Positions 1 to 7,266 of a stretch of 64,000 nucleotides of DNA are shown here, piece after piece. Below the pieces are notes generated by a model that saw nothing but the letters and a program-made list of their open reading frames with translations, searched no databases and was not told the DNA's origin. The DNA comes from Synechococcus sp. RedBA-s (GTDB lineage: Bacteria; Cyanobacteriota; Cyanobacteriia; PCC-6307; Cyanobiaceae): positions 22,376 to 86,375 of the forward strand of contig NZ_JAGQBF010000010.1 in the NCBI RefSeq assembly GCF_024345495.1, in the 5' to 3' direction. Numbering within the stretch: the first letter of the stretch is position 1; every line of letters starts with the position of its first letter. Both the position numbers and the translations under genes were made by a program.

Positions 1-182
1 CACCATGCGCTTCCCAGGATCCGCCGGGCCACGTCCTGCGCCGGGGCGGGGCTGCGGCGCCCCAGCAGCTCCATGAGCATGAGGGGTTGGTCGATGGGCC
101 TCATGCGCATGCGCTCGGCGATGGTCTGCCGCAGGCGAAGGAAGGCAGCACAGGGGCTGCAGCCAACCTGGTTCCAGGTGTG
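1..182 (-). pseudogene. Partial gene at left edge, copy A of a repeated remnant
   Basis: The minus-strand frame is open here and runs off the left edge. It contains ERMRMRPIDQPLMLMELL followed by a segment rich in Arg and Ala (DVARRIL). The same block occurs twice more on the same strand, at 2082-2160 and 2735-2978, so this is one of three related pieces. The block resembles the N-terminal part of HNH-nuclease/helicase-associated proteins that I recall with an RMRKSHIYQP motif, but I cannot name the family securely. No start codon with a ribosome site was found to the right, so it may already be decayed. Confidence 0.4.
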
Positions 183-363
183 GCTGTGCCGCCCCAGTCT
201 CCGACCCGTGCTCTCGTCCGTGGCGTGGAAAAGGGCCCGTCGTTGTGAGGGTGGACGGCAGGCAGACGGGAGAGAACCGGGATCCAACAACCTGTCCCGA
301 GGACGGGGGCTTTCTGATTCGGAGATGCCCCAGAGCGCCGAAAAGGTATAGAATAAGCGCCCT

Positions 364-627
364 ATGGAGTTCGCGTTCGATCCGGTCAAGAGTGATTCCA
401 ACCTTGCCAAGCACGGCATTGACTTCCTTGCTGCCCAGCAGCTCTGGAACGATTCGGAGCTCCTGGAGGTTCCGGCCCGCACCACCGGAGAGCCAAGATT
501 TCTAGTGATCGGCAGGATCGGCCTCAAGCACTGGTCGGCCGTGATCACCTATCGCGACCGGTGCATCCGATTGATTTCCGTTCGGCGGTCCAGACCCGAA
601 GAGGTGGAGCTCTATGAACAGTTCTGA
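364..627 (+). CDS. brnT: BrnT family toxin
   Basis: This encodes an 87-residue protein of the BrnT family, RelE-fold ribonucleases that cut mRNA and are held inactive by the adjacent BrnA. The family pattern is clear: an N-terminal FDPVKSDSNLAKHGIDF segment, then WND, a central RFLVIGRIG strand, and RCIRLISVRRSRPEE near the C-terminus. Length is normal for the family. The gene overlaps brnA by 14 bases, the usual toxin-first arrangement. It is the first of several toxin-antitoxin genes in the left 7 kb. No frameshift or missing segment was seen. Confidence 0.85.
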   Translation: MEFAFDPVKSDSNLAKHGIDFLAAQQLWNDSELLEVPARTTGEPRFLVIGRIGLKHWSAVITYRDRCIRLISVRRSRPEEVELYEQF

Positions 628-844
628 TTTCGATCAACGTTTCGATGACGGCGAGTCCGTGATCGAGGCCCTTGACCTTGGCGGTGCCCGCCGCATTCGA
701 CTGGAGCAGAAACGCGTCAATGTCGACATCCCCGTGTGGATGATCGACCAGCTCGATCGTGAGGCCAGCCGTCTCGGTGTCACCCGTCAGTCGATCATCA
801 AGGTGTGGCTGGCGGAGCGGCTGGAGCAGCGGACGTCTGCTTAA
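614..844 (+). CDS. brnA: BrnA-type antitoxin
   Basis: This is a 76-residue ribbon-helix-helix antitoxin expected to neutralise BrnT and repress the pair's own promoter. The C-terminal half shows the pattern of this family: a VNVDIPVWMIDQLDREA strand-helix, then a second helix with VTRQSIIKVWLAERLE. The N-terminal half is acidic and variable, as expected for the toxin-binding part. Its start lies inside the end of brnT, which suggests translational coupling. The downstream 200 bases before the next gene show no further coding sequence. Confidence 0.8.
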   Translation: MNSSDFDQRFDDGESVIEALDLGGARRIRLEQKRVNVDIPVWMIDQLDREASRLGVTRQSIIKVWLAERLEQRTSA

Positions 845-1052
845 GCGCAGTGCTGTGACTTCTATCCAGAAGGATGAGGCCGCTGAGGGGTTGGCGGCCA
901 TAGGGTGTCGGTGGCGGCTGCCGGGCGACCGGGCCAGGTTTGGGTTTGGGCGGCCCGTCTGGCCACTGCCCCTGCTGTGATCCCTTCTGGCGTGGGGGTG
1001 CTGCGGCTGCAGCCCACCCACCACTGTCAGACTGGTGCCACTGGAGGGCGCT

Positions 1053-1259
1053 ATGCAGGAAATCCTTTTCGTGGTCGAGGAGGCGGAGGATGGTTCCTTC
1101 CGGGCCAGCGCAGCTGCCGCGGCGATCCACACCGAGGCCGACACGCTTGAGGACCTCCACAGGGAGATTCGCGACGCCGTCATCTGCCACTTCGATCCCG
1201 GCCAGGCGCCACCCCTGATCCGCCTCCATCACGTAAGGCAGGAACTGCTGGCCCTGTGA
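1053..1259 (+). CDS. HicB-like antitoxin, pair 1
   Basis: This is a small 68-residue HicB-like antitoxin (MQEILFVVEEAEDGSFRA...). The partial RNase H fold typical of HicB is visible as the FVVEEAEDGSFRASA strand pair followed by a helix with TEADTLEDLHREI. The ATG at 1053 is preferred to the GTG at 1035 because GGAGGG lies just upstream and the family begins at this point. The gene overlaps the next one by 4 bases (GTGA). A near-identical fragment recurs at 5057-5200, showing that this module was once duplicated nearby. Confidence 0.75.
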   Translation: MQEILFVVEEAEDGSFRASAAAAAIHTEADTLEDLHREIRDAVICHFDPGQAPPLIRLHHVRQELLAL

Positions 1260-1504
1260 GGATTCCGCGGGACGTCAACGGCCAGTTCCTGGCCGAACGC
1301 CTGCGGCGCCATGGCTACGTTCTGACCCGTCAAACAGGCAGTCACATGCGGCTGAGCCGAAGCTCTGACGGCCAGCAGCAGCACCTCACCATTCCTGCCC
1401 ACAAGCCCCTGAGGACCAGCACCTTGTTGCGGCAGATCCTCAAGGACGTGGCCAGCCAGTTGGGCTGCTCGATTGAAGAGGTGATCGCCAGCCTTGATTT
1501 TTGA
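1256..1504 (+). CDS. hicA: HicA-type toxin, pair 1
   Basis: This is an 82-residue HicA mRNA interferase, a double-stranded-RNA-binding-fold toxin. The diagnostic segment is GYVLTRQTGSHMRLSR, with the catalytic His in GSH, followed by a strand ending in LTIPAHKPLRTSTL and a C-terminal helix LRQILKDVASQLGCSIEEV. It starts with GTG, overlapping the stop codon of its partner by 4 bases, which implies coupled translation. Order is antitoxin then toxin, and all family elements appear intact. Confidence 0.85.
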   Translation: MRIPRDVNGQFLAERLRRHGYVLTRQTGSHMRLSRSSDGQQQHLTIPAHKPLRTSTLLRQILKDVASQLGCSIEEVIASLDF

Positions 1505-1589
1505 GGGCCGGGTCCGAATGCCAGCGCCAAAACCAGCTCACGGTCGTGATCTGCCGTCCCCCTTAGGCTGGGGAAGCCAGGACACCGTC

Positions 1590-1823
1590 ATGACCGACCA
1601 GCTTGGGCGCATCACCCTCAACCCTGAGATCTGCCATGGAAAGCCAACCATCCGTGGCTTGCGTTATCCCGTGGAGATGGTGCTCGAACTGTTGTCAGCT
1701 GGGATGAGTGCGGCTGACATTCTTGCCGATTATCCAGATCTCGAGGCTGAAGACATCACGGCAGTGCTTGAGTACGCAACCCAGCTTTCCCGAATTCAGC
1801 GGGTTGATCTCCTCTCTGCATGA
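1590..1823 (+). CDS. DUF433 family antitoxin
   Basis: This encodes a 77-residue DUF433 protein, a short helix-turn-helix antitoxin normally paired with a DUF5615 PIN-like toxin. The characteristic order is RITLNPEICHGKPTIRGLRYPVEMVLELL, a glycine turn (SAGMSAADILADYPDL), then the recognition helix EAEDITAVLEYA. The ATG at 1590 fits the family start. The gene overlaps the following toxin by 4 bases (ATGA). Function is inferred from family and pairing. Confidence 0.85.
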   Translation: MTDQLGRITLNPEICHGKPTIRGLRYPVEMVLELLSAGMSAADILADYPDLEAEDITAVLEYATQLSRIQRVDLLSA

Positions 1824-2068
1824 GGATTCTGCTGGATGCCCAGCTGCCTCGATCTCTCGTTCGGCCGCTGGAACAATTGGGTTGCGACGTCCTGCACACC
1901 CTTGATCTGCCTGATGGAAATCGCACCGCCGACAGCATGATTTCCTCCATTGCCGACAGCGATGGGAGAGTTGTCTTCAGTAAGGATGCTGATTTCGTCC
2001 GCAGTCATCTCTTGCGCGGCACTCCCGCCAAGCTTCTGAGTCGGAAGGCATTGGTTGTGAGGCATTGA
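1820..2068 (+). CDS. DUF5615 PIN-like toxin, apparently C-terminally shortened
   Basis: This encodes an 82-residue PIN-like (Mut7-C type) toxin partner of the DUF433 gene. The N-terminus MRILLDAQLPRSLVRPLEQLG, the central HTLDLP strand and VVFSKDADFV, with acidic residues D6 and D58, are typical. Relatives usually continue about 25-35 residues beyond the GTPAKLL motif; here the frame ends after LSRKALVVRH. The sequence just downstream is a piece of the repeated remnant (copy B) on the other strand, so the 3' end was probably replaced. Activity is uncertain. Confidence 0.7.
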   Translation: MRILLDAQLPRSLVRPLEQLGCDVLHTLDLPDGNRTADSMISSIADSDGRVVFSKDADFVRSHLLRGTPAKLLSRKALVVRH

Positions 2069-2081
2069 ACGTCAGTGAACT

Positions 2082-2160
2082 CGGCGCCGATGAACCGCTT
2101 GACCACTTGGCTCATGCGCTTCCGCTCGTCGACGTAGTGCCGCAGGCGCTCGTAGGTGGC
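2082..2160 (-). pseudogene. Copy B of the repeated remnant
   Basis: This short minus-strand stretch reads TYERLRHYVDERKRMSQVVK and lines up with YERLREYLAERMRKSHIYQP of copy C and with copy A. Only about 26 codons are recognisable. It sits directly after the shortened DUF5615 toxin and before the second hic pair. The source gene is not identified. Confidence 0.4.
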
Positions 2161-2281
2161 GGAGGGGGGCGGGGCCCCAGCTGGCTTGGGTGAGACGGGG
2201 GTGGTACTGGTGGGGGAGAAGCCCTGCCGCGATGCCATGCCCTCCGTCACCCCCTCGGACAGACCTGGCGGGTTGCCTACG

Positions 2282-2521
2282 ATGAACCACCTGAAGCCAG
2301 CAGAGGCTGTGCGTACGTTCTCTGCCGTCATTGAGCGCTGCGCGGACACCGGCCTGCTTGTGGGCTACGTCCCTGGCTTCGCCGGCGCTCACAGCCAGGG
2401 GGAGACCCTTGATGAGCTGCAGGCCAACCTCCAGGAGGTGATCGCCATGCTTCTGGAGGACGGCGAGCCGGCCCTGGAAAGCGACTTCGTGGGCCTGCAG
2501 CAGATCGTGGTGCCGGCCTGA
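2282..2521 (+). CDS. hicB: HicB antitoxin, pair 2
   Basis: This is a 79-residue HicB antitoxin. The family signature is very clear: RTFSAVIERCADTGLLVGYV, then PGFAGAHSQGETLDELQ and an amphipathic helix ANLQEVIAMLLEDGEP. The ATG at 2282 matches where family members begin; longer upstream extensions in the frame are low-complexity and unlikely to be coding. It lies 2 bases upstream of its hicA partner. This hicB belongs to a different subfamily from the pair at 1053, so the two pairs are not simple duplicates. Confidence 0.85.
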   Translation: MNHLKPAEAVRTFSAVIERCADTGLLVGYVPGFAGAHSQGETLDELQANLQEVIAMLLEDGEPALESDFVGLQQIVVPA

Positions 2522-2523
2522 AC

Positions 2524-2748
2524 GTGGGCTCCACCCCCGTCCTCAAGTCCTCTGAGGTGGCGGACATCCTTCGAAAGCTGGGCTTCGATGTGGTTCGTCA
2601 ACGCGGCTTCCATCTGCAGTTTCTTGATCCTCGAGGACGCTGCACCACAGTTCCAGTCCACAAGGGACGTGATCTTTCTCCCCCGCTGCTTCGTCAGATC
2701 GCCAAGGACATTGGCATGACCCTGGAGGAGTTCCTCAGCCACCGCTGA
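2524..2748 (+). CDS. hicA: HicA toxin, pair 2
   Basis: This is a 74-residue HicA toxin. It shows VADILRKLGFDVVRQRGFHLQF, where the catalytic His is kept although the usual Gly-Ser-His is Gly-Phe-His. It continues with TTVPVHKGRDLSPPLLRQIAKDIGM and LEEFL, the family C-terminal helix. Start is GTG two bases after the antitoxin stop. Its last codons overlap the decayed minus-strand copy C. Confidence 0.85.
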   Translation: MGSTPVLKSSEVADILRKLGFDVVRQRGFHLQFLDPRGRCTTVPVHKGRDLSPPLLRQIAKDIGMTLEEFLSHR

Positions 2749-2978
2749 GCACCGAATCGGTAGCGAGGCGCTGGCGGCACTGCTGCAGCAGCTCGTCGCG
2801 TAGTGGCTCCGCCACGCTGGCCTTCGGCCAGGTACCGCCGTCGTTCAGCTCGCCGTTGCCGGGCAGCCTCTTGCCAGGCAACACCGTGGCCGAGCAGTTC
2901 CATGAGCATCAAGGGCTGGTAGATGTGGCTTTTGCGCATGCGTTCGGCGAGGTACTCGCGCAGGCGCTCGTACGCTGC
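2735..2978 (-). pseudogene. Copy C of the repeated remnant, frameshifted
   Basis: Reading down the minus strand from 2978 gives AAYERLREYLAERMRKSHI, then IYQPLMLMELLGHG. The frame then becomes unlikely, and a second frame carries on as EPLRDELLQQCRQRLATD to a stop at 2735-2737. I read this as one gene with an internal deletion or frameshift. It overlaps the end of hicA. The same N-terminal block occurs at 1-182 and 2082-2160. Confidence 0.45.
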
Positions 2979-3190
2979 AGCCGGGTATTCCCTACCAGAC
3001 CCTGATCAGCAGTGACCTTCACAAATACGTGAGTGGCAGGCTGCTGGATCGAGCCTGAGCATGTGGAGCTTGAGGGTTGCGGGCGGGTCCAGAAGGCTGC
3101 CGCCAAGCCGGCTCCGGGCGTGGGTGGGTCGCCCCAGTCCTCTCCATCCACTGCCGCTGGGGCCATAGCCTCGGCAGCTCTGGGTGGGCC

Positions 3191-4210
3191 TCACTCCAGG
3201 TCGTTGATCAGCACGATGCGGTAGCGGGCTTTGCCGGCACGGAGGTGATCGAGGGCTTCATTCACCTTCGACAGGGGGAAGAACTCCGTGGTGGGCGATA
3301 TGCCATGGCGGCAGCTGAAGTGCAGCATTTTGTCGGTGGTGGACGGGCTGCCGAGGGGCGACCCGGAGAGGCTTTTCTGCCCGAGAATCAGCGGGAAAGC
3401 GGCCAAGGCAATCGGCTCGGGAACGGCCCCCACGGTGTGCAGCCGGCCCTTGGGTTTGAGGGCGGCGATGTAGGTGTTCCAGTCGAGGTTGGCGTTGGTG
3501 GTGTTGAGGATGAAGTCGAAGCTGCTGGCCGCCCCGGCCAATTCTTCGGCGTTGCGGGAGTTCAAGGTGCGATGGGCGCCGAGTTGGAGCGCTTCCTCCC
3601 GCTTCGAGTCGCTGGTGGTGAAGGCGGTGACGTCGCATCCCCAGGCCCTTAGAAACTTCAGGGCCATGTGACCGAGGCCGCCGATGCCGATGACCGCCAC
3701 GCTGTCGGTGGGTTGGATGCCCAATTCCACAATCGGGTTGAACACGGTGATCCCACCGCAGAGCAGGGGGCCAGCTTTTTTGTCGTCGAGGCCTTCCGGC
3801 AGGGGGGCCACCCAGGTCCAGTCGGCCCGCACCCGCGTGGCGAAGCCACCGTGTCGACCAACAATGGTGGCTTCGGCCTTGAGGCAGAGGTTCTGGTTGC
3901 CGGAGAGGCATTGGTCGCAGGCACCGCAACTGCCTGAAAACCAGCCCAGCCCCACCCGGTCGCCGATGCTCAGCCGCTTCGTGTGCTCCCCGAGGGCAAC
4001 CACCCGCCCGATCACTTCGTGGCCGGGAACAAACGGATAGGTGGTCGTACTCCACTCGTTGTCGAGCATGGAGAGATCGCTATGGCAGATGCCGCAGCTC
4101 TCAACGGCGATCTCCACCTCTTCGCTGCCGAGCGGGCCGGGGGTGTAGGTAAAGGGTTGGAGCGGTTGCCCGGCGCCGTGGGCGGCGAGGGCCTGGATCG
4201 GTGCGGTCAT
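3191..4210 (-). CDS. NAD(P)-dependent zinc alcohol dehydrogenase
   Basis: This encodes a 339-residue medium-chain zinc dehydrogenase of the cinnamyl-alcohol/YahK type, which interconverts aldehydes and alcohols, usually with NADPH. Residues about 38-41 give CGICHSDL (catalytic zinc Cys) and about 64-70 GHEVIGRV. The structural zinc cysteines are at about 93-107 (CGACDQCLSGNQNLC), and the nucleotide-binding GIGGLGHMALKF lies near 175. All catalytic and structural zinc ligands are present. It is a monocistronic gene between the toxin cluster and mazF. The substrate cannot be told from sequence. Confidence 0.9.
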   Translation of the reverse strand: MTAPIQALAAHGAGQPLQPFTYTPGPLGSEEVEIAVESCGICHSDLSMLDNEWSTTTYPFVPGHEVIGRVVALGEHTKRLSIGDRVGLGWFSGSCGACDQCLSGNQNLCLKAEATIVGRHGGFATRVRADWTWVAPLPEGLDDKKAGPLLCGGITVFNPIVELGIQPTDSVAVIGIGGLGHMALKFLRAWGCDVTAFTTSDSKREEALQLGAHRTLNSRNAEELAGAASSFDFILNTTNANLDWNTYIAALKPKGRLHTVGAVPEPIALAAFPLILGQKSLSGSPLGSPSTTDKMLHFSCRHGISPTTEFFPLSKVNEALDHLRAGKARYRIVLINDLE

Positions 4211-4628
4211 GGAATCTGCGGGCTTGGGATGGATCTGGTGATCTCAACGAATGGCTGGCCGTTCCCATGGATGGGCCGGCTCCGATGCCTGCAGGAGGTT
4301 GACCTTGCCGATCGGATGGCCCTATCGATCCTAGGCAAAGCGGTTCAGCCCATGACCGCACCGCCATGACTCCCGTGCCGGTGCCCGCCCCCAAATCCGA
4401 GGCTGCTCGCAATCGCCCTCACGCCTCGGAATCGAGTGCCAATGGGCAGGAAACACTGACTCCTCCGAATGCTCGTCTGAGTGGAGCCCCGTCTCCTCGG
4501 GATCCAACCGGAGTGTGAGGGGGATCAGCCTGGGGTGGTTGGTCCTTCCCAGATCTCTTGAGCCAGACAACTTCGGCGCAGCTCCTGCCAATGGGTCGAT
4601 GCCGTTCGCTCGCTGCTTAGGTCATCGA
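4211..4628. other. Intergenic, no gene seen
   Basis: About 420 bases separate the dehydrogenase start from the mazF start. I looked here for a MazE-type antitoxin ahead of mazF and found no frame with a plausible start, family motif or length. The stretch would carry the promoter of the divergent dehydrogenase, but no box was convincing. Confidence 0.5.
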
Positions 4629-5012
4629 GTGAGTCCCCACCGCGCCGTCCAAGGCTGGGTACTCGATCGCGGCGATGTGATCTGGATCGACCACAACCCC
4701 CAGGCTGGCCGCGAAATGTGGGATCACCACCCTTTTGCGGTGCTGTCCACCGCTGCCTTCCAGTCCACCGTGGGCCTGATGGTGGGCTGGGCGATGACCT
4801 CAGCTCCCTACAACCGTGGTTCCACCCTGGCCGTGGATCTGGGCCCCATCCCCGATCGGCCGGGTGCCCACAGCTATGTGCTCTGCCAGCAACTCAAATC
4901 CTTCGACTGGCGCGCCAGGGGCGCACGCCCACATCCGATCGGGCGACTGAACGAGTCGCAACTGGAAGAGGTGATGGCAATTGTGGGGCAGATCCTTGGC
5001 TTGGTGGACTGA
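4629..5012 (+). CDS. MazF/PemK-type toxin, no antitoxin visible
   Basis: This is a 127-residue MazF-type endoribonuclease. It has the family N-terminus RGDVIWIDHNPQAGREMWDH, then PFAVLSTAAFQ, a central strand ending in APYN, and the conserved QLKSFDWRARGA and HPIGRL segments. The GTG at 4629 puts about 8 residues ahead of the family start; the ATG at 4599 is an alternative. No MazE-like gene precedes it, which is unusual, because these toxins are normally encoded directly after the antitoxin. Confidence 0.75.
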   Translation: MSPHRAVQGWVLDRGDVIWIDHNPQAGREMWDHHPFAVLSTAAFQSTVGLMVGWAMTSAPYNRGSTLAVDLGPIPDRPGAHSYVLCQQLKSFDWRARGARPHPIGRLNESQLEEVMAIVGQILGLVD

Positions 5013-5056
5013 GCCAGCGTTCGCCCAGACAGGGGCAGCATCCTGCCCACCACGGC

Positions 5057-5200
5057 TTCGTGGTCGAGGAAGCAGAGGATGGCTCCTACCGGGCCAGCGC
5101 AGCTGCCGCCGCGATCCACACCGAGGCCGACACCCTTGAGGAGCTCCACCGGGAGATCACAGGCGCTGTCGTCTGCCACTTCGATCCCGGGCAGCCTGGT
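5057..5200 (+). pseudogene. HicB-like fragment, copy of the gene at 1053
   Basis: In one frame this reads FVVEEAEDGSYRASAAAAA and then HTEADTLEELHREI, almost the same as residues 5-44 of the HicB-like antitoxin at 1053-1259. The start codon region is missing and the frame runs on into unrelated sequence. No hicA follows. It is a truncated duplicate. Confidence 0.75.
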
Positions 5201-5326
5201 GGAACTGATGGCGCTCAACGAGCAGGTGGAACGGGAGGTGTTCGCCCTGGCCCCCAGCAACCGCCGCGTCGCCGACGCCACGCTGGGGATGCTGCTGGCC
5301 GACTGGCCCGCCGCCCCTGCTGCAGC
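5190..5326 (+). pseudogene. MpaB-like (DUF2236) gene fragment fused to the HicB fragment
   Basis: A different frame from the HicB fragment opens here and reads LVELMALNEQVEREVFALAP, then SNRRVADATLGMLLADWPA. This matches residues about 158-200 of the MpaB-like/CoaE fusion at 33310, which reads SNRRIAESTLAMLLDDWPAP. Only about 45 codons remain. The piece overlaps the end of the HicB fragment, so the two are joined at a recombination scar. Confidence 0.65.
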
Positions 5327-5488
5327 ACCTCAACCAGCCCAGTCGTTCAGGCCTGCCTGCCGATGACGGTGCTGACGCCACCGGATCCGCAGCGGCTCCT
5401 GACTGATCATCCCCGCACAGGCCCTCGGCAAGCGGCGCCCGATCAGCCGCCTGAGACAATCCACAACCGCCGACCCAGAGGGACAGTC

Positions 5489-6013
5489 ATGGCCGTTCTC
5501 GGCAGAGTGGCGATCCTGCAGGCGATCCAGGAGGGCTGGATCGCGATCACGCCCTTCGATCCCGAGCGGGTGGGGCCCGCCTCCGTCGACCTCACCCTCG
5601 CCCCCACCGTTCGCGTGTTCCGCAAGGTGCACCAGGTGATCAACGTTCAGGAGAACACCGACTACCGGGAGCTCACCGAGAAGGTCCGGGTGCCCGAGGG
5701 CGATCACATCCTGATCATGCCCGGTGAGACCGTTCTGGGCATCACCCGCGAGCGCCTGCGCCTCGGGCCTGGTCTGTGCGGCTGGCTGGAGGGTCGCAGC
5801 CGTTTCGCGCGCCTGGGTCTGATGGTGCACATCAGCGCCCCGTTCATGGGGCCGGGGATCGACAGCCAGCAGGTGCTGGAGATGAGCAACTTCGGCCCCG
5901 CTGCCCTGGCGGTGCATCCCGGCACCGCGATCTGCCAGTTCGTGTTCCAGAAGCTGGAGGGCAGCGAGAGCTACGCCGGCCGCTTCGCCGGCCAGACGGA
6001 AGACTCCTTCTGA
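5489..6013 (+). CDS. dcd: dCTP deaminase
   Basis: This encodes a 174-residue protein of the dCTP deaminase/dUTPase superfamily, which supplies dUMP for thymidylate synthesis. Visible motifs are RVGPASVDLTL near residue 30, then GRSRFARLGLMVHISAPFMGPG, and SQQVLEMSNFGP with the catalytic Glu in VLE. It ends with AVHPGTAICQFVF. The length is slightly shorter than E. coli Dcd (about 193). Start at 5489 is the first ATG that keeps the family N-terminus; upstream in-frame sequence is the decayed fragment region. Some cyanobacterial members may also act on dUTP, which cannot be told here. Confidence 0.85.
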   Translation: MAVLGRVAILQAIQEGWIAITPFDPERVGPASVDLTLAPTVRVFRKVHQVINVQENTDYRELTEKVRVPEGDHILIMPGETVLGITRERLRLGPGLCGWLEGRSRFARLGLMVHISAPFMGPGIDSQQVLEMSNFGPAALAVHPGTAICQFVFQKLEGSESYAGRFAGQTEDSF

Positions 6014-6043
6014 GCATTCCCAGCACCCGCAAGGGCTGATCGC

Positions 6044-6427
6044 TCAGGAGGTCATCACCTCCACAGGACAGCGCAGGCCAGGTGCCCGGGCAGCACGGCT
6101 GTCGCCGGTGAGGAGTGTGGCTCCCAGCTCTTCGGCCAGGGCCACGTAGAGGGCGTCGTAGGCCGTGAGGTTGGCGCGCAGCTCCCAGGCCCGTGGCCAG
6201 AGGTGGCGGCTGACATGACGGCGCAGGCCAAGCCGTTGGGCCGTGGTCAGGGCCTGCAGCGCGTGCTGTTCAGGAAGCTGATCGGCCAGCACCAGCCGGC
6301 GCAGCACCGAGAGCAGCTCGGCATCGATCAGATCAGGCGCCTGGAGGTTGGCTTCGGCCAGCCTGGCCCTGGCTGCGCCCTGGATCAATAGCGCATCCAC
6401 CAGCACCGAGGCATCCACCACCACCAT
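6044..6427 (-). CDS. vapC: VapC-type PIN toxin
   Basis: This is a 127-residue PIN-domain ribonuclease. The four acidic positions are present: D5 in VVVDASVLVDALL, E37 in DLIDAELLSVLRR, D93 in LTAYDALYVALAE, and D108 in LLTGDSRAA. The start codon shares one base with the stop of vapB (TGATG), so the pair is translationally coupled. No truncation is visible. Confidence 0.88.
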   Translation of the reverse strand: MVVVDASVLVDALLIQGAARARLAEANLQAPDLIDAELLSVLRRLVLADQLPEQHALQALTTAQRLGLRRHVSRHLWPRAWELRANLTAYDALYVALAEELGATLLTGDSRAARAPGLRCPVEVMTS

Positions 6428-6651
6428 CAGCGTTCTGCCCGGATCTGCCGCAGTGCCTCCAGAGTCGTGCCGTGGTCGATCGGAGCCGATGGCAAGGCAT
6501 TGAGGAGGTCTGCGTTGTCGGCCCGGCGAGCGGTTTCGCTGAGTTCGCGCAGGGCGAAGGTGCTCAGAGGCAGCCCAGCGCGGTTGGCCAATGTTTCGAG
6601 TCGCTCGGCCACGTCGTCGGGAACGTGGCGGATGTAGAGGGTGCGCGTCAT
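6427..6651 (-). CDS. vapB: VapB-type antitoxin
   Basis: This is a 74-residue antitoxin with the ribbon-helix-helix start TRTLYIRHVPDDVAERLETLA and the helix LPLSTFALRELSETAR. The C-terminal tail (HGTTLEALRQIRAER) would wrap the VapC toxin. The ATG at 6651 fits the family start; further upstream the frame has low-quality sequence. It is first in a two-gene operon with vapC. Confidence 0.82.
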   Translation of the reverse strand: MTRTLYIRHVPDDVAERLETLANRAGLPLSTFALRELSETARRADNADLLNALPSAPIDHGTTLEALRQIRAER

Positions 6652-6825
6652 CCCTGCAGGCTGCTTGCTCGCTGCTAGCAGCCTAGCGGCTGATGGTTCG
6701 CTGCCTGCTGTTCGATCAACGTCTCGGCTCTGTCGCATCAGGCTGTGCGATCCAGGCAGAGGTCTTCGGGTTCGTTCGTCGTCGTAGCAGGAGCCGCAGG
6801 CTTCTCCGCAGGAGTGCAGACGCAC

Positions 6826-6984
6826 ATCGGCAGCAGGGATCAGCTGGCGAATGACGGCAACCATTTCTATGGCCAGCAGATCTTCCTGGAAGATCTGCTG
6901 GGTCGTCATGTGGAACTGGTGACCGAGAAGGCGTTGCGGGAGGAGTTTCGGCACCGAGTCGAGGCCGATGCCATCATCATCTGA
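6826..6984 (+). pseudogene. MntA-type nucleotidyltransferase remnant
   Basis: Only the C-terminal third of an MntA-type antitoxin nucleotidyltransferase is recognisable. The frame reads FLEDLLGRHVELVTEKALRE and ends in RVEADAIII. The catalytic GSxxxG...DxD block that should come first is missing; upstream sequence in any frame does not provide it. The decayed hepT follows directly, so this was once an mntA-hepT pair. Confidence 0.55.
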
Positions 6985-7015
6985 AGTGATGGCCGAATGA
7001 GTCTGGCACCTGTAT

Positions 7016-7266
7016 TTGAAAGACATGCGGGTCTTTGCAGAGAGAGCGATTCTCTACAGCGATGGATTGACCCGAGCTCGGTTTGAAGCCAGCCAACTGG
7101 TTCAAGCCGCCATTCTGCGCAACATCGAACTGACCGGAGAAGCAGCAGCTCGTGTGTCACAGATGCGTTTCGACTGGCGAATCCAGAGATTGCGTGGAGA
7201 GAGTTTGTTGCCATGCGCAATCAATCAATCAATCAATTCATGGCTATCTTGGCATTGATCTTGACA
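7016..7266 (+). pseudogene. HepT (HEPN) toxin, twice frameshifted and 3'-truncated
   Basis: Three frames together spell a HepT HEPN ribonuclease. The first gives MRVFAERAILYSDGLTRARF and ELTGEAAARVS. The second, after a one-base loss near 7162, gives NPEIAWREFVAMRN. The third, after an AATC repeat at 7219-7234, gives IHGYLGIDLDIV. The RNase motif is R-x4-H; here the repeat sits exactly between its Arg and His. The C-terminus is replaced from about 7267 by a beta-propeller fragment. The gene cannot make a normal HepT. Confidence 0.7.

Noticed and set aside
7213..7250. The AATC repeat as an active on/off phase switch
   Set aside because: The gene also has a second frameshift near 7162 and a replaced 3' end, so changing repeat number alone cannot restore it.
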